Source: Novosphingobium profundi (GTDB lineage Bacteria; Pseudomonadota; Alphaproteobacteria; Sphingomonadales; Sphingomonadaceae). From it: a DNA stretch of 64,000 bases. Below, piece after piece: positions 51,395-59,474 of this stretch. A program made the position numbers and the translations under genes. The notes below the pieces were generated by a model. That model saw only the letters and a program-made list of their open reading frames with translations. It was not told the origin of the DNA and did no database searches. The stretch is from NCBI RefSeq assembly GCF_018491765.1, contig NZ_JABWCU010000001.1:304568-368567 (forward strand), written 5' to 3'. Each line of letters starts with the position of its first letter. Within the stretch, counting starts at the first letter, position 1.

Positions 51395-52210
51395 TCAGTC
51401 GACGAAGGCGCGCTCGATCACGAAGTCACCCGGCTTCGAATTCGAGCCTTCGGTGAAGCCGATGCTCTCGAGGTAGTGGGCCTGGCCCTTGATCATGTCC
51501 ATCGAGCCGCACAGCATGATGCGGTCGGTCTCGGGGTTGAGCTTGGCATCGCCCTCGAGGCCCTCGAACAGGCGTCCGCTCTCGATGATGTCGCCGATGC
51601 GGCCCTTGGTGTGGAAGTCCTCGCGCGTGACGGTGGGCACGTAGTGGAACTTGTCCACCGCGTCCTCACCCACGAGCGGATCTTCGGCAAGACGCGCTTC
51701 GAGCATCTCGCGGTAGGCAAGGTCGCTCACCTGGCGCACGCCGTGCACGCAGATCACCTGGTCGAACATCGAGTAGACGTCGGGATCGCGCGCGAGCGAC
51801 ATGAAGGGAGCAAGGCCCGTGCCGGTCGAGAAGAAGAACAGACGCTTGCCGGGCAGCAGCGCGTCGGTGACGAGCGTGCCCACGGGCTTGCGGCCGAGGT
51901 AGATCTGGTCGCCCGGCTGGATCTTCTGGAGGCGCGAGGTCAGCGGGCCGTCCTGGACCTTGATCGAGAGGAACTCGAGTTCCTCGTCCCACGAGGGGCT
52001 TGCGACCGAGTAGGCGCGCAGCAGCGGGCGGCCGTTGTCGCCCATCAGGCCGATCATGATGAATTCGCCCGAGCGGAAGCGGAACGAGGCCGGACGCGTG
52101 ATCTTGAAACTGAACAGGCGGTCGTTCCAGTGATGCACCGAGTTGACCGTTTCGACGGTCAGGGCCGCGGTGGGTTCCAGGACCGTGGCTTCGGCAGTGG
52201 GCTGGGTCAT
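51395..52210 (-). CDS. fpr: Ferredoxin-NADP(+) reductase
   Basis: A 271-residue FAD enzyme of the bacterial FPR type. FAD-binding residues are in LLRAYSVASPSWDEELEF, the NADP-binding motif in FFSTGTGLAPFMSLARDP, CGSMDMIKGQ near the end, and the C-terminal FVIERAFVD is the conserved tail covering the flavin. It exchanges electrons between NADPH and ferredoxin/flavodoxin and often takes part in oxidative stress responses, which fits the neighbouring katG. AAGGAA precedes ATG 52210. Confidence 0.95.
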   Translation of the reverse strand: MTQPTAEATVLEPTAALTVETVNSVHHWNDRLFSFKITRPASFRFRSGEFIMIGLMGDNGRPLLRAYSVASPSWDEELEFLSIKVQDGPLTSRLQKIQPGDQIYLGRKPVGTLVTDALLPGKRLFFFSTGTGLAPFMSLARDPDVYSMFDQVICVHGVRQVSDLAYREMLEARLAEDPLVGEDAVDKFHYVPTVTREDFHTKGRIGDIIESGRLFEGLEGDAKLNPETDRIMLCGSMDMIKGQAHYLESIGFTEGSNSKPGDFVIERAFVD

Positions 52211-52583
52211 CGTCTCAAGTTCCTTGGTAGGCGAAATCGGCAGTCTGGACTCGTGCCGGCAACCGGCGGGCCGAACCTGCAGGGTTGCGCGGTTTCGGTG
52301 CGGAAGCAGGCCCGGTATGATCGCAGGCCTCGCGGCAGCGTGTCACGATCCAAGTTTGTGTCGTGCGTCAAGCGCAACTTGGCCTCGGGGTCAAGCGCTT
52401 GTGCCCGCAGAGGGCATCGAAAATTGCTTGGCGGCCCCAAACCTTTTCTACCATCGTGATATTTTATTTATGTAAATCAGTTAATTATGTCCATTTTGCC
52501 GTAGCGATCGTCGCTATGGCCTCAGTCCGGACCCATGCCCGGGAACCCGTCAAATCGACTGCGCGAGCGGCCTGACTTGCGAA
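52211..52583. other. Intergenic region with palindrome at 52498-52520
   Basis: About 370 bases without a supported gene. An AT-rich part near 52440-52497 is a likely promoter zone for the reductase gene on the minus strand. At 52498-52520 TAGCGA-TCG-TCGCTA is a perfect inverted repeat extended by GCC/GGC with one mismatch pair. It may be an operator or the end hairpin of the hydrolase gene; no T-run follows. Confidence 0.45.
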
Positions 52584-53489
52584 TCATTCGCAACTTTGCG
52601 GCATCTCGGGAGCGAAGCTGCCCGCCTCGGCGGGGGGCCAGCACGGACCGAGCGCGCTGGGCGGAGCCGCGATGGCGCGGTCCTGCACACCATCCAGCCA
52701 GCCGCGCAGCAATTGCGCCACGTCGCCCGCCTCGCGCGTGGCAAAGCCGTGGCCCCAGCCCGGTGCATCGAGCATGGTGATGTGTGGGGAAAGGTGGCGC
52801 GCAGGTTCGGTCTGCGCCGCGAGATCATCGCCGGTCTTGAGGATCAGCGCGGGATGGGCCAGCGTGCGCAGCGCTGCTTCGAGGTCGTAGTCGAAGGCCG
52901 CCGCGTGGCCCCACCAGGCATTCGCCCCCCCGGTGGTGGCTTCCTCGAAATGTTCGGCCACCTCCTCGAGGCTCATGCCGGGGCGTCGGTAGTGGTGGAC
53001 GAAGCCGCGCCAGCGCCGGGCGAGATGTTCGCCATCTTCGCGTGGCGCCTTGGGGCCGTAGTAGGCCCGGAACGTCGCGCGTTCCTCGGGCGTGAAGATC
53101 GGCGCGCCGACCAGAACCAGCCGGCCGATGCGTTCGGGAAAGCGCGCGGCGAGCGCCGTCGCGGTCAGCGAGCCGGTGTGATAGCCCATGACGTCATAGG
53201 GGGTGCCGGGCGCCAGCGCCTCCATCGCCTCGGCCAGGGCATCGGCGTAGTCCTCGATCGAGGGCAGGCAAGGCGGTGCGTCGGACTGTCCGTAGCCCGG
53301 TGTGTCGAACGCGGCGGCGAGGCGATCCTGACCCATCTCGCCCACGAGCCGTTCGAAGATATGCCCCGTCATCGGGCTCATGTGGATGAAAAGGATCGCG
53401 CGGGCGTCCGGCGCATCCGTCGGCCGTGCGATGCGGCCATGGACTTGTCCGTAACGACCATCGAGATAGCGACGGCGCGGTCTTTGCAT
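52584..53489 (-). CDS. Alpha/beta hydrolase with GYHTG in place of GxSxG
   Basis: A 301-residue alpha/beta-hydrolase-fold protein. The oxyanion segment is LFIHMSPMTG, then FDTPGYGQSD. The nucleophile elbow reads G102-Y-H104-T-G106, so histidine stands where serine is normal. The acid (TGDD) and the last histidine (WGHGFATRE) are kept. The larger hydrolase in this operon has the same change. T105 could be a substitute nucleophile or the protein could catalyse non-hydrolytic chemistry; this is not resolved. It follows the GntR gene after 21 bases and is the last gene of the leftward arm. Confidence 0.85.
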   Translation of the reverse strand: MQRPRRRYLDGRYGQVHGRIARPTDAPDARAILFIHMSPMTGHIFERLVGEMGQDRLAAAFDTPGYGQSDAPPCLPSIEDYADALAEAMEALAPGTPYDVMGYHTGSLTATALAARFPERIGRLVLVGAPIFTPEERATFRAYYGPKAPREDGEHLARRWRGFVHHYRRPGMSLEEVAEHFEEATTGGANAWWGHAAAFDYDLEAALRTLAHPALILKTGDDLAAQTEPARHLSPHITMLDAPGWGHGFATREAGDVAQLLRGWLDGVQDRAIAAPPSALGPCWPPAEAGSFAPEMPQSCE

Positions 53490-53510
53490 CGGGCGTTTCC
53501 TTCGCGAAGC

Positions 53511-54263
53511 TCAGGCCGGATCGGGCTCGATCACCATCGAATAGGTGAAGGCCTCGCCCGGGTGGTAGCTGTTGGTTATCTCGAAGGGCACGCCTTCGCT
53601 GTCGTGGTAGATGCGCACGATGCGCAGGCAGGGCGTGCGGCGTGGGATCTGCAGCGCCTTGGCCATCGGCGTGCTGGCGGGCACCGCCGCGATTTCCTGC
53701 ATGACCCGGCCGACCGTGAACTGGCCATGGCGTTCAAGCTGCCGGAACAGCGCGAGCGTGGTGAGGTCGACCTTGTCGAGCAAGGGCGCAAGGTCGGGGC
53801 GGACATAGGCCTCGATCGCGGCCACCGGGCTGTCGTCGCCGCCGCCTTGCGTGCGCAGTCCGCGCAGGCGGGCCCAGCGGCTCTTGTGCAAGGCCTCGTG
53901 CCGCGGGTCGACGAAAGCGGCGAGGCTGCGTGGCAGCAGGCAGAAGCCATCGGGTGCCAGCGCGGTGCGCGCGTCGCGTGCGTACTGGCGCGTTTCGTCG
54001 AGGCTGGTGAAGGCCTGGAAGCGCGCACTCGAACGGACGGCGGGGGGCTCGACGAGGGTGCCCGAGCCACGCCGGCGCGAAATCAGCCGCTCGCCCTGCA
54101 GGCAGCGCAAGGCTTCGCGCACCGTGAAGCGACTGACGCCGTAATGCTCACATAGCGCGCTTTCGGTCGGAAACGCGGTATTCCCGTCGAAACGACCGGC
54201 GAGGATCGCCTGGCGCAATTCGTCCGCCAATTGCTCGTATCGTGGCGCTTGCCTGCTGTTCAC
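53511..54263 (-). CDS. GntR-family regulator with UTRA effector domain (HutC type)
   Basis: A 250-residue regulator. The winged helix is at residues about 5-72 (QLADELRQAILAGRFDGNTAFPTESALCEHYGVSRFTVREALRCLQ, GSGTLV). The UTRA domain fills the rest, with ISRRRGSGTL before it and VPFEITNSYHPGEAFTYSM near the end, as in HutC-like proteins that bind small molecules. It lies between the two hydrolase genes and probably controls the cluster. A candidate operator is the palindrome at 56671-56696. Confidence 0.9.
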   Translation of the reverse strand: MNSRQAPRYEQLADELRQAILAGRFDGNTAFPTESALCEHYGVSRFTVREALRCLQGERLISRRRGSGTLVEPPAVRSSARFQAFTSLDETRQYARDARTALAPDGFCLLPRSLAAFVDPRHEALHKSRWARLRGLRTQGGGDDSPVAAIEAYVRPDLAPLLDKVDLTTLALFRQLERHGQFTVGRVMQEIAAVPASTPMAKALQIPRRTPCLRIVRIYHDSEGVPFEITNSYHPGEAFTYSMVIEPDPA

Positions 54264-54361
54264 GGATACTCCCCTGTCGACCCGTCTTGCCGATCATCGG
54301 CGAAAAGGGAGGCCCGGCAAAGCCCCCCCTGCGCCTGCGATGCCCCCCGGGCGCGCCTTCG

Positions 54362-55726
54362 TTAGATGGCCTGGCGCGCCAGGGCCCATTCGCGCGCGGC
54401 GGTGCTGCGCAGGAGCGCGCGGTGCTCGATGCGCAGGCGTTCGGGATCGAGCGCCTCGGGGGCGAAGTCGACGGCGGTTTCGGGCCCGACCTCGTACCAG
54501 GGCGCGAACATCTTGCCCGCGCGCACGATCGACCAGCCGCGCGTCAGATAGGCGCCGAAGCGATCGGGGGCGAGCGTGGGGAAAAGCGTATCGGGATCGC
54601 CGAGCGGGGCTGGCTCGAACACCGCTTCGCCGCAGCCAAGGGCCGTGCGTGCGGCTTCGATGACGGCGAGCCAGGGGGCGGGATCGCTCGGCGGCGCGCC
54701 CTGCCAGCCATCCGAGAGCCCGTGCCCGGGCAGATCGATGGCGCAGGCCTCACGCGTGTCGAGCAGTTCGAGCGAGCTGCCGGGTGCGTGGATGGTCAGC
54801 GCCTTGCCCTGCTGAGCCGCGCCGCGCCAGTGCAGGCGCCCGGTGAAGGCCTTGGTCGTCACCGTGATGAACCCCTCGTCGGCGCATTCGCCCAGCGCTT
54901 CGGGCGCGGGGCAGGCGTATCGACCCAGATGGGCGATGTGCGCCGCCTGCTGGTCGGCGGGCGTCGCCACCTTGCGTGCGTCCCACAAGGGGGGCAGCGC
55001 GGGAAGGCGGTCGATGTGCTCGTAGAGCACGTCGGCGGCGTAGGCGAGGATCAGCACGGGGCGCGTTTCGGCCTCGGGGCCGGGGACCTCGCGCGGGGCG
55101 CGCAGCACCGCGCCGTAGCCCACGCGGTAGGCGTCGCCCGAATCGAGCATTTCGCGCACCACCGCGTCGACCCGCGCCGGCTCATCGTGCGCGACCGAGA
55201 TGCGCGCTTGCTTGCGGGTGTCGAACCAGGGAAAGAACCAGGTCTGTTCGAGGATGCGGTTCCACAGCCAGGTGAGGTGCTCGCCATAGCCACTCGGCTG
55301 GAAGGCGGGCAGGTAGCTTGCCGAGAACGCCTTGCTCTCCTCCTCGGTCCAGATCGCGTAGCCGCCGATGGCGAGCGCGGTGAAGCGCTGCGGCGCTCGG
55401 GCAAGTGTGTTGACGAGGATCGTTCCGCCCGAATGGAAGCCGTAGGCGGCGACCTTCTCGAGCCCGAGCGCATCGAGCAGGCCGACGAGCGCGTCGGAGA
55501 AGTCGTCGATTGTCGCATCGGCCCGGGGCAGTGGGTCGGACTGGCCGAAGCCGGGCGTGTCGGGGGCGATGCAGGTGAAATTGGCGCCCCACTGGTGCAT
55601 CAGGCCCTCGTACTCGGTCGAGGAGCGCGGGCTCTGGTGGATCATGAGCACCACGGGGCCGCTGCCGCACTTGCGGTAATGCACGCGGCGGGTGCCGACG
55701 TCGACGAAATGGCGCGAAATTTCCAT
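54362..55726 (-). CDS. Large alpha/beta hydrolase with GFHSG elbow and extra C-terminal half-domain
   Basis: A 454-residue protein. The first ~280 residues are an alpha/beta-hydrolase fold: VLMIHQSPRSSTEYEG, APDTPGFGQSD and the elbow G96-F-H98-S-G100, with histidine where serine is expected (S99 is next to it). From about residue 285 a second hydrolase-like piece appears (LHWRGAAQQGKALTIHAPG, then AIDLPGHGLSDGW), lacking its own complete core. This looks like a domain duplication or fusion. Substrate unknown. It lies between the DUF3108-like gene and the GntR gene in the leftward arm. Confidence 0.8.
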   Translation of the reverse strand: MEISRHFVDVGTRRVHYRKCGSGPVVLMIHQSPRSSTEYEGLMHQWGANFTCIAPDTPGFGQSDPLPRADATIDDFSDALVGLLDALGLEKVAAYGFHSGGTILVNTLARAPQRFTALAIGGYAIWTEEESKAFSASYLPAFQPSGYGEHLTWLWNRILEQTWFFPWFDTRKQARISVAHDEPARVDAVVREMLDSGDAYRVGYGAVLRAPREVPGPEAETRPVLILAYAADVLYEHIDRLPALPPLWDARKVATPADQQAAHIAHLGRYACPAPEALGECADEGFITVTTKAFTGRLHWRGAAQQGKALTIHAPGSSLELLDTREACAIDLPGHGLSDGWQGAPPSDPAPWLAVIEAARTALGCGEAVFEPAPLGDPDTLFPTLAPDRFGAYLTRGWSIVRAGKMFAPWYEVGPETAVDFAPEALDPERLRIEHRALLRSTAAREWALARQAI

Positions 55727-55768
55727 GGCTGCTGGTCTTCCGGTTGACGTGTGATGGAGAGGTGGGCG

Positions 55769-56545
55769 TCAGGCTGCGGCAGGCGTGCCGAGCGGGCCGC
55801 CCTCGAGTTCGACGAGCTCGAAGACGGATGCGAGGTAGCCCTGCGCCTCGCCCTTGACGTAGAGGCCGTCGCCGTCGCGGCTGAGCCACATGTCGTAGGG
55901 TGGATGGTCGTTGACGATGCCGCGCAGGGCCACGCGGTTACAAGTGAAGGTGCCGGCGGGGACGCTCACCTCTTCCACGCCGAGGAATTCGAAGCCCGAA
56001 GTCGTGGTGCACAGGCTCGGACCGGTCGCGCCCAGGTGATGCAGGCTGTGCATCAGGTTGCGGCCCTTGAACTCGATGTGGCCGGGCCCCTTCTCGAAAG
56101 GGAACGTGGCGGCCAGCCAGCCGTCGGACTGCACCGCGTGGAGCCCGAAGCCGCGCATCGGACGCTCGATCGCGATCGACTGGCTGACGCGTCCGAGATC
56201 GCGCGAGTAACTTTCGCAGGTCGCCTCGGTGTCGGTGAAGCGGAACCAGCCGCTGCCGGTGAGTTCGCCCTTGTTCATGATCCGCACGTAGGCTTCGGCG
56301 GGGTGGAAATCGGCGTGAACCGAGACCACGCTGTCGCGCACGACGTCCTCGCCCGCGACCGCCATTTCGCAGTGCGCGGAAAGGGTGCGCATGCCGTCGC
56401 GGCCCAGCGTCATGTCCCAGTCCTCGAAGCCCCAGGGAAGCGTCTCGTCGGCGCGGCGATAGGCGATGCGGCCGCGGCGCCGGGGCAGGGGGGAGAAAGA
56501 GGGGGCGAACGACGCCGTGCCGGTTTCACGATGTGACGGGTTCAT
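55769..56545 (-). CDS. Hypothetical DUF3108-like protein
   Basis: A 258-residue beta-rich protein starting at ATG 56545 (GAGAGGA upstream). The C-terminal part, EFLGVEEVSVPAGTFTCNRVAL followed by DMWLSRDGDGLYVKGEAQG, resembles DUF3108-like proteins, usually periplasmic, but no signal peptide is seen here. DMTLGRDGMRTLSAHCEM and TGSGWFRFTDTEATCES mark the N-terminal half. First gene of the leftward arm; it may bind or convert the cluster's unknown substrate. Confidence 0.55.
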   Translation of the reverse strand: MNPSHRETGTASFAPSFSPLPRRRGRIAYRRADETLPWGFEDWDMTLGRDGMRTLSAHCEMAVAGEDVVRDSVVSVHADFHPAEAYVRIMNKGELTGSGWFRFTDTEATCESYSRDLGRVSQSIAIERPMRGFGLHAVQSDGWLAATFPFEKGPGHIEFKGRNLMHSLHHLGATGPSLCTTTSGFEFLGVEEVSVPAGTFTCNRVALRGIVNDHPPYDMWLSRDGDGLYVKGEAQGYLASVFELVELEGGPLGTPAAA

Positions 56546-57030
56546 CGGCAAATGTCCTCTCGTCTTGCCCGCGTGGGCGCTGTCCCAAGTTGTCCGTTGA
56601 GGTCTGCATGGCGCCCTTCGCTATCCACCAGTCGGACAGCCGATGGCAGGTGCGCTGTCCACGGCTCTACCTGCGATATGTCTGGACAAATCGCAGGCTG
56701 TCAAGCGTTGAGGACGCGGATTTTCAAGCCGGTGAGATGGAATTCGTCAACGTAGAATAACCATCAAAATGCTTTTTAATCAGCATGATGATGGTTTGAT
56801 TGAGGTGATTCGTCGATCGATTTTTAGATTTGTAATGGCATTATATCAAAAATGTCAAGTGTCGCCATTTCGTGCTTGACAGGGAGGCCCGGCAAACGAA
56901 CTTTGTAGGGGTGATCGTGTATTCGGCTCGGCAGAAGATCGGGCAGGGGTCACGCGGAGGGCTACCCGGATCCGGTGGGCTTTCCCGGACGGTCCGCATT
57001 TCGCGGTCGTGCAACACGAAGGGATGGAAA
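56546..57030. other. Divergent regulatory region of the uptake/catabolic cluster
   Basis: About 485 bases between the divergent arms. It contains the palindrome at 56671-56696, an inverted GGACAG/CTGTCC pair (56634-56639 and 56655-56660), and an AT-rich stretch at 56755-56865 that probably holds the promoter of the TonB receptor. A short open frame through the region has no support. The receptor ribosome site AAGGGATGGAAA ends at 57030. Confidence 0.5.
56671..56696. promoter_or_regulatory. 26-base palindrome, candidate GntR operator
   Basis: Arms CTGCGATATGTC and GACAAATCGCAG face each other across a TG centre and match with one mismatched pair. The core TGTC-TG-GACA resembles the compact inverted repeats bound by GntR-family proteins. 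It lies in the gap controlling both arms, so the GntR/UTRA regulator of the cluster is the likely ligand. Confidence 0.6.
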
Positions 57031-59436
57031 ATGAGGAAATCAGTACTGACGGCCACGACGGCGCTCTGCGGATTTTTCGCCCTGGCCGCGCCGGCCCTCG
57101 CCCAGGAAACCGAGACCGGGGGTGCCAACAAGCCGGCATCCCAGCTTTCCGAGATCGTCGTTACCGCGCAGCGCCGCGAGGAAAGCGCGCAGACCGTTCC
57201 CATTGCGATCACCGCGATTTCGGGCGCCGAACTCGACGCGCGCGGCGTCTCCAGCGCGCTCGACGTCGTCCAGTACATTCCCAACATGGTCGGGATGAAC
57301 AACACCGGCCTGGGCTCGTCGAACACTTATTACATCCGTGGCCTGGGTAGCACGGAATCGATCGCGACTTTCGATCCGCCGGTCGGTACCTACATCGACG
57401 ACGTCTATCTCAGCCGCCAGGGCGCGAACAACCTCAGCCTGTTCGACGTCGACCGCATCGAGGTGCTGCGCGGGCCGCAGGGTACGCTGTTCGGCCGCAA
57501 CACCACGGGCGGCGCGGTCTCGGTGCACATGGCCGAGCCCACTTTCGACGGCATCGGCGGCTTTGCCGAAGCCGGATACGGCACCTATCACAAGAAGCTG
57601 CTGCGCGGCTCGATCAACATTCCGCTTTCGGACACCTTCGCGGCCAAGGTCTCGGGCTACTGGCAGAACGACGACGGCTATGTGAAGGACGTCACGACCG
57701 GCGAACGCCTCAACGACGGCGATGGCTGGGGCGCACGTCTCGCGCTGAAGGGTGAGCTCAGCGATTCGGTGACCTGGAATTTCGGCTACACCCACGTGGT
57801 CGACAATTCGGAGAATGTGCTCAACTTCACCTGCAATCCCGACGACACAACCGAGTGCGACGGGCGCTATGCGACCACCGGTTTCAGCAAGACTGCGACC
57901 AGCCAGTTCGCAGACCTCGGCGTGAAGGGCGCCAAGGCCTACTACGGCAACGGCAACCACGCGGTCTCGAACCTGATCACCAACAAGGTCGCGATCGATC
58001 TCGCGCCCTCGACCCGGCTGGAACTGATCACCGGCTACGTGCGCCAGAACCAGCAGTACGGCCTCGACTTCTACGATGGCCGTGCGGCCCCCTCGACTTC
58101 GAACCCCTATCCGGCAGTCGCGGGCAATTCCAACGGCGGCTACATCCTCCTCAACGACAACTGGTCCGACCAGTTCAGCCAGGAAGTGAAGCTCAACGGT
58201 TCGGCCTTCGGCGGCTTCCTCGACTACGTCGCGGGTGTCTACTACATGAAGGAGGACAACTCGACGAACGGTGCGGCGATCTACTCCGGCTACCTGCTGC
58301 AGGATTCGATCACCCGCAATTCGACCGAGACTGTCGCCGGCTATGCCCAGGGTGACCTGAACGTCACCGACAAGCTCAAGTTGACCGCCGGTATCCGCTG
58401 GACCGACGAGGTCAAGAAGGTGGGCATTTCGGACCTGCGCGACTCGTGCGCGTCGGGCGGCACGAACTGCCTGACGACCGCGAACCTCGTCGCCAACGGC
58501 ATTCCCACCAAGCTGACGACCAAGATGTGGACGCCGCGCTTCGCGGTGAACTACCAGGCCAATCAGGACGTGCTGCTCTACGCCAGCGCGACGCGTGGTT
58601 TCCGTTCGGGTGGCTGGTCGGCCCGCGCGACGACGCCCGACGCGTTCCTGCCCTTCGGTCCCGAGAAGGTCTGGTCCTACGAGGCGGGCATCAAGTCGCA
58701 GTGGTTCGACAACCACGTCCGCGCCAACCTCACCTTCTACTGGGAGGACGTGAGCGACCTGCAGACCCCGGCCGGCTACGTCACGTCGACCGGCTCGCTG
58801 ACCTTCATCACGCGCAACTTCGCCGACTACCGCAACCGCGGCGTCGAGGCCGAGTTCGAGGTCATGCCGGTCGCCGGCCTCAACCTGCACTTCAGCGGCG
58901 GTTACCAGGACGACAAGTACATCATCGATCGCAACGCGGCGACTTACGACGAATACGGCGTGATGTCGGTGGCGGCGCAACAGGCCTCGTGCCTGGCGGG
59001 CACCGCCGCCAACTGCGGCAAGGGCATCGTCGCCCCCGACGGCTCGATCGCGACGCCGGTGCGCACGCCCGACTGGACGCTGGCGATGGGCGCCAACTAC
59101 GAGATTCCGCTCGGCAATCTCTCGCTGGTGCCCTCGGTCGACGCGACCTGGCGCTCCGCGATGGAAGTGCAGACCTCGAACGTGACGATCTACTACGACC
59201 AGGATACCTCGACCGGCACCTACAGCGCGGCGGGCAATACCTATGTCGTGGGCTCGCGTGTCGACCCGCTGTGGATGTTCAACGCCGGCCTTGCGCTCAA
59301 CGGTCCGGACAAGGCCTGGCAGATTTCGGTCAATTGCCAGAACTGCACGAACAAGGTCTATGGTCAGAGCTATCTGGGCTACACCTACATCAATCCGCCG
59401 CGCACGGTCATGGCCAAGCTGCGGTACAATTTCTGA
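57031..59436 (+). CDS. TonB-dependent receptor
   Basis: An 801-residue outer-membrane receptor with a signal peptide (LTATTALCGFFALAAPALA). The TonB box region is SEIVVTAQRREESAQTVPI, then the plug shows VGTYIDDVYLSRQGANN, LFDVDRIEVLRGPQGTLFGRNT and GGAVSV, the common type for sphingomonad receptors in aromatic or xenobiotic clusters. The barrel ends RTVMAKLRYNF. ATG 57031 has AAGGGATGGAAA upstream. It heads the rightward arm, 38 bases before the MFS gene, and probably imports the substrate through the outer membrane. Confidence 0.93.
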   Translation: MRKSVLTATTALCGFFALAAPALAQETETGGANKPASQLSEIVVTAQRREESAQTVPIAITAISGAELDARGVSSALDVVQYIPNMVGMNNTGLGSSNTYYIRGLGSTESIATFDPPVGTYIDDVYLSRQGANNLSLFDVDRIEVLRGPQGTLFGRNTTGGAVSVHMAEPTFDGIGGFAEAGYGTYHKKLLRGSINIPLSDTFAAKVSGYWQNDDGYVKDVTTGERLNDGDGWGARLALKGELSDSVTWNFGYTHVVDNSENVLNFTCNPDDTTECDGRYATTGFSKTATSQFADLGVKGAKAYYGNGNHAVSNLITNKVAIDLAPSTRLELITGYVRQNQQYGLDFYDGRAAPSTSNPYPAVAGNSNGGYILLNDNWSDQFSQEVKLNGSAFGGFLDYVAGVYYMKEDNSTNGAAIYSGYLLQDSITRNSTETVAGYAQGDLNVTDKLKLTAGIRWTDEVKKVGISDLRDSCASGGTNCLTTANLVANGIPTKLTTKMWTPRFAVNYQANQDVLLYASATRGFRSGGWSARATTPDAFLPFGPEKVWSYEAGIKSQWFDNHVRANLTFYWEDVSDLQTPAGYVTSTGSLTFITRNFADYRNRGVEAEFEVMPVAGLNLHFSGGYQDDKYIIDRNAATYDEYGVMSVAAQQASCLAGTAANCGKGIVAPDGSIATPVRTPDWTLAMGANYEIPLGNLSLVPSVDATWRSAMEVQTSNVTIYYDQDTSTGTYSAAGNTYVVGSRVDPLWMFNAGLALNGPDKAWQISVNCQNCTNKVYGQSYLGYTYINPPRTVMAKLRYNF

Positions 59437-59474
59437 TACCCTGACCATGCAACAGGATCGTCGAGGCAAAACAA

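Noticed and set aside
57040..59469. 809-codon minus-strand open frame opposite the third TonB receptor
   Set aside because: Same kind of GC-driven shadow; the plus-strand protein has signal peptide, plug and barrel end.
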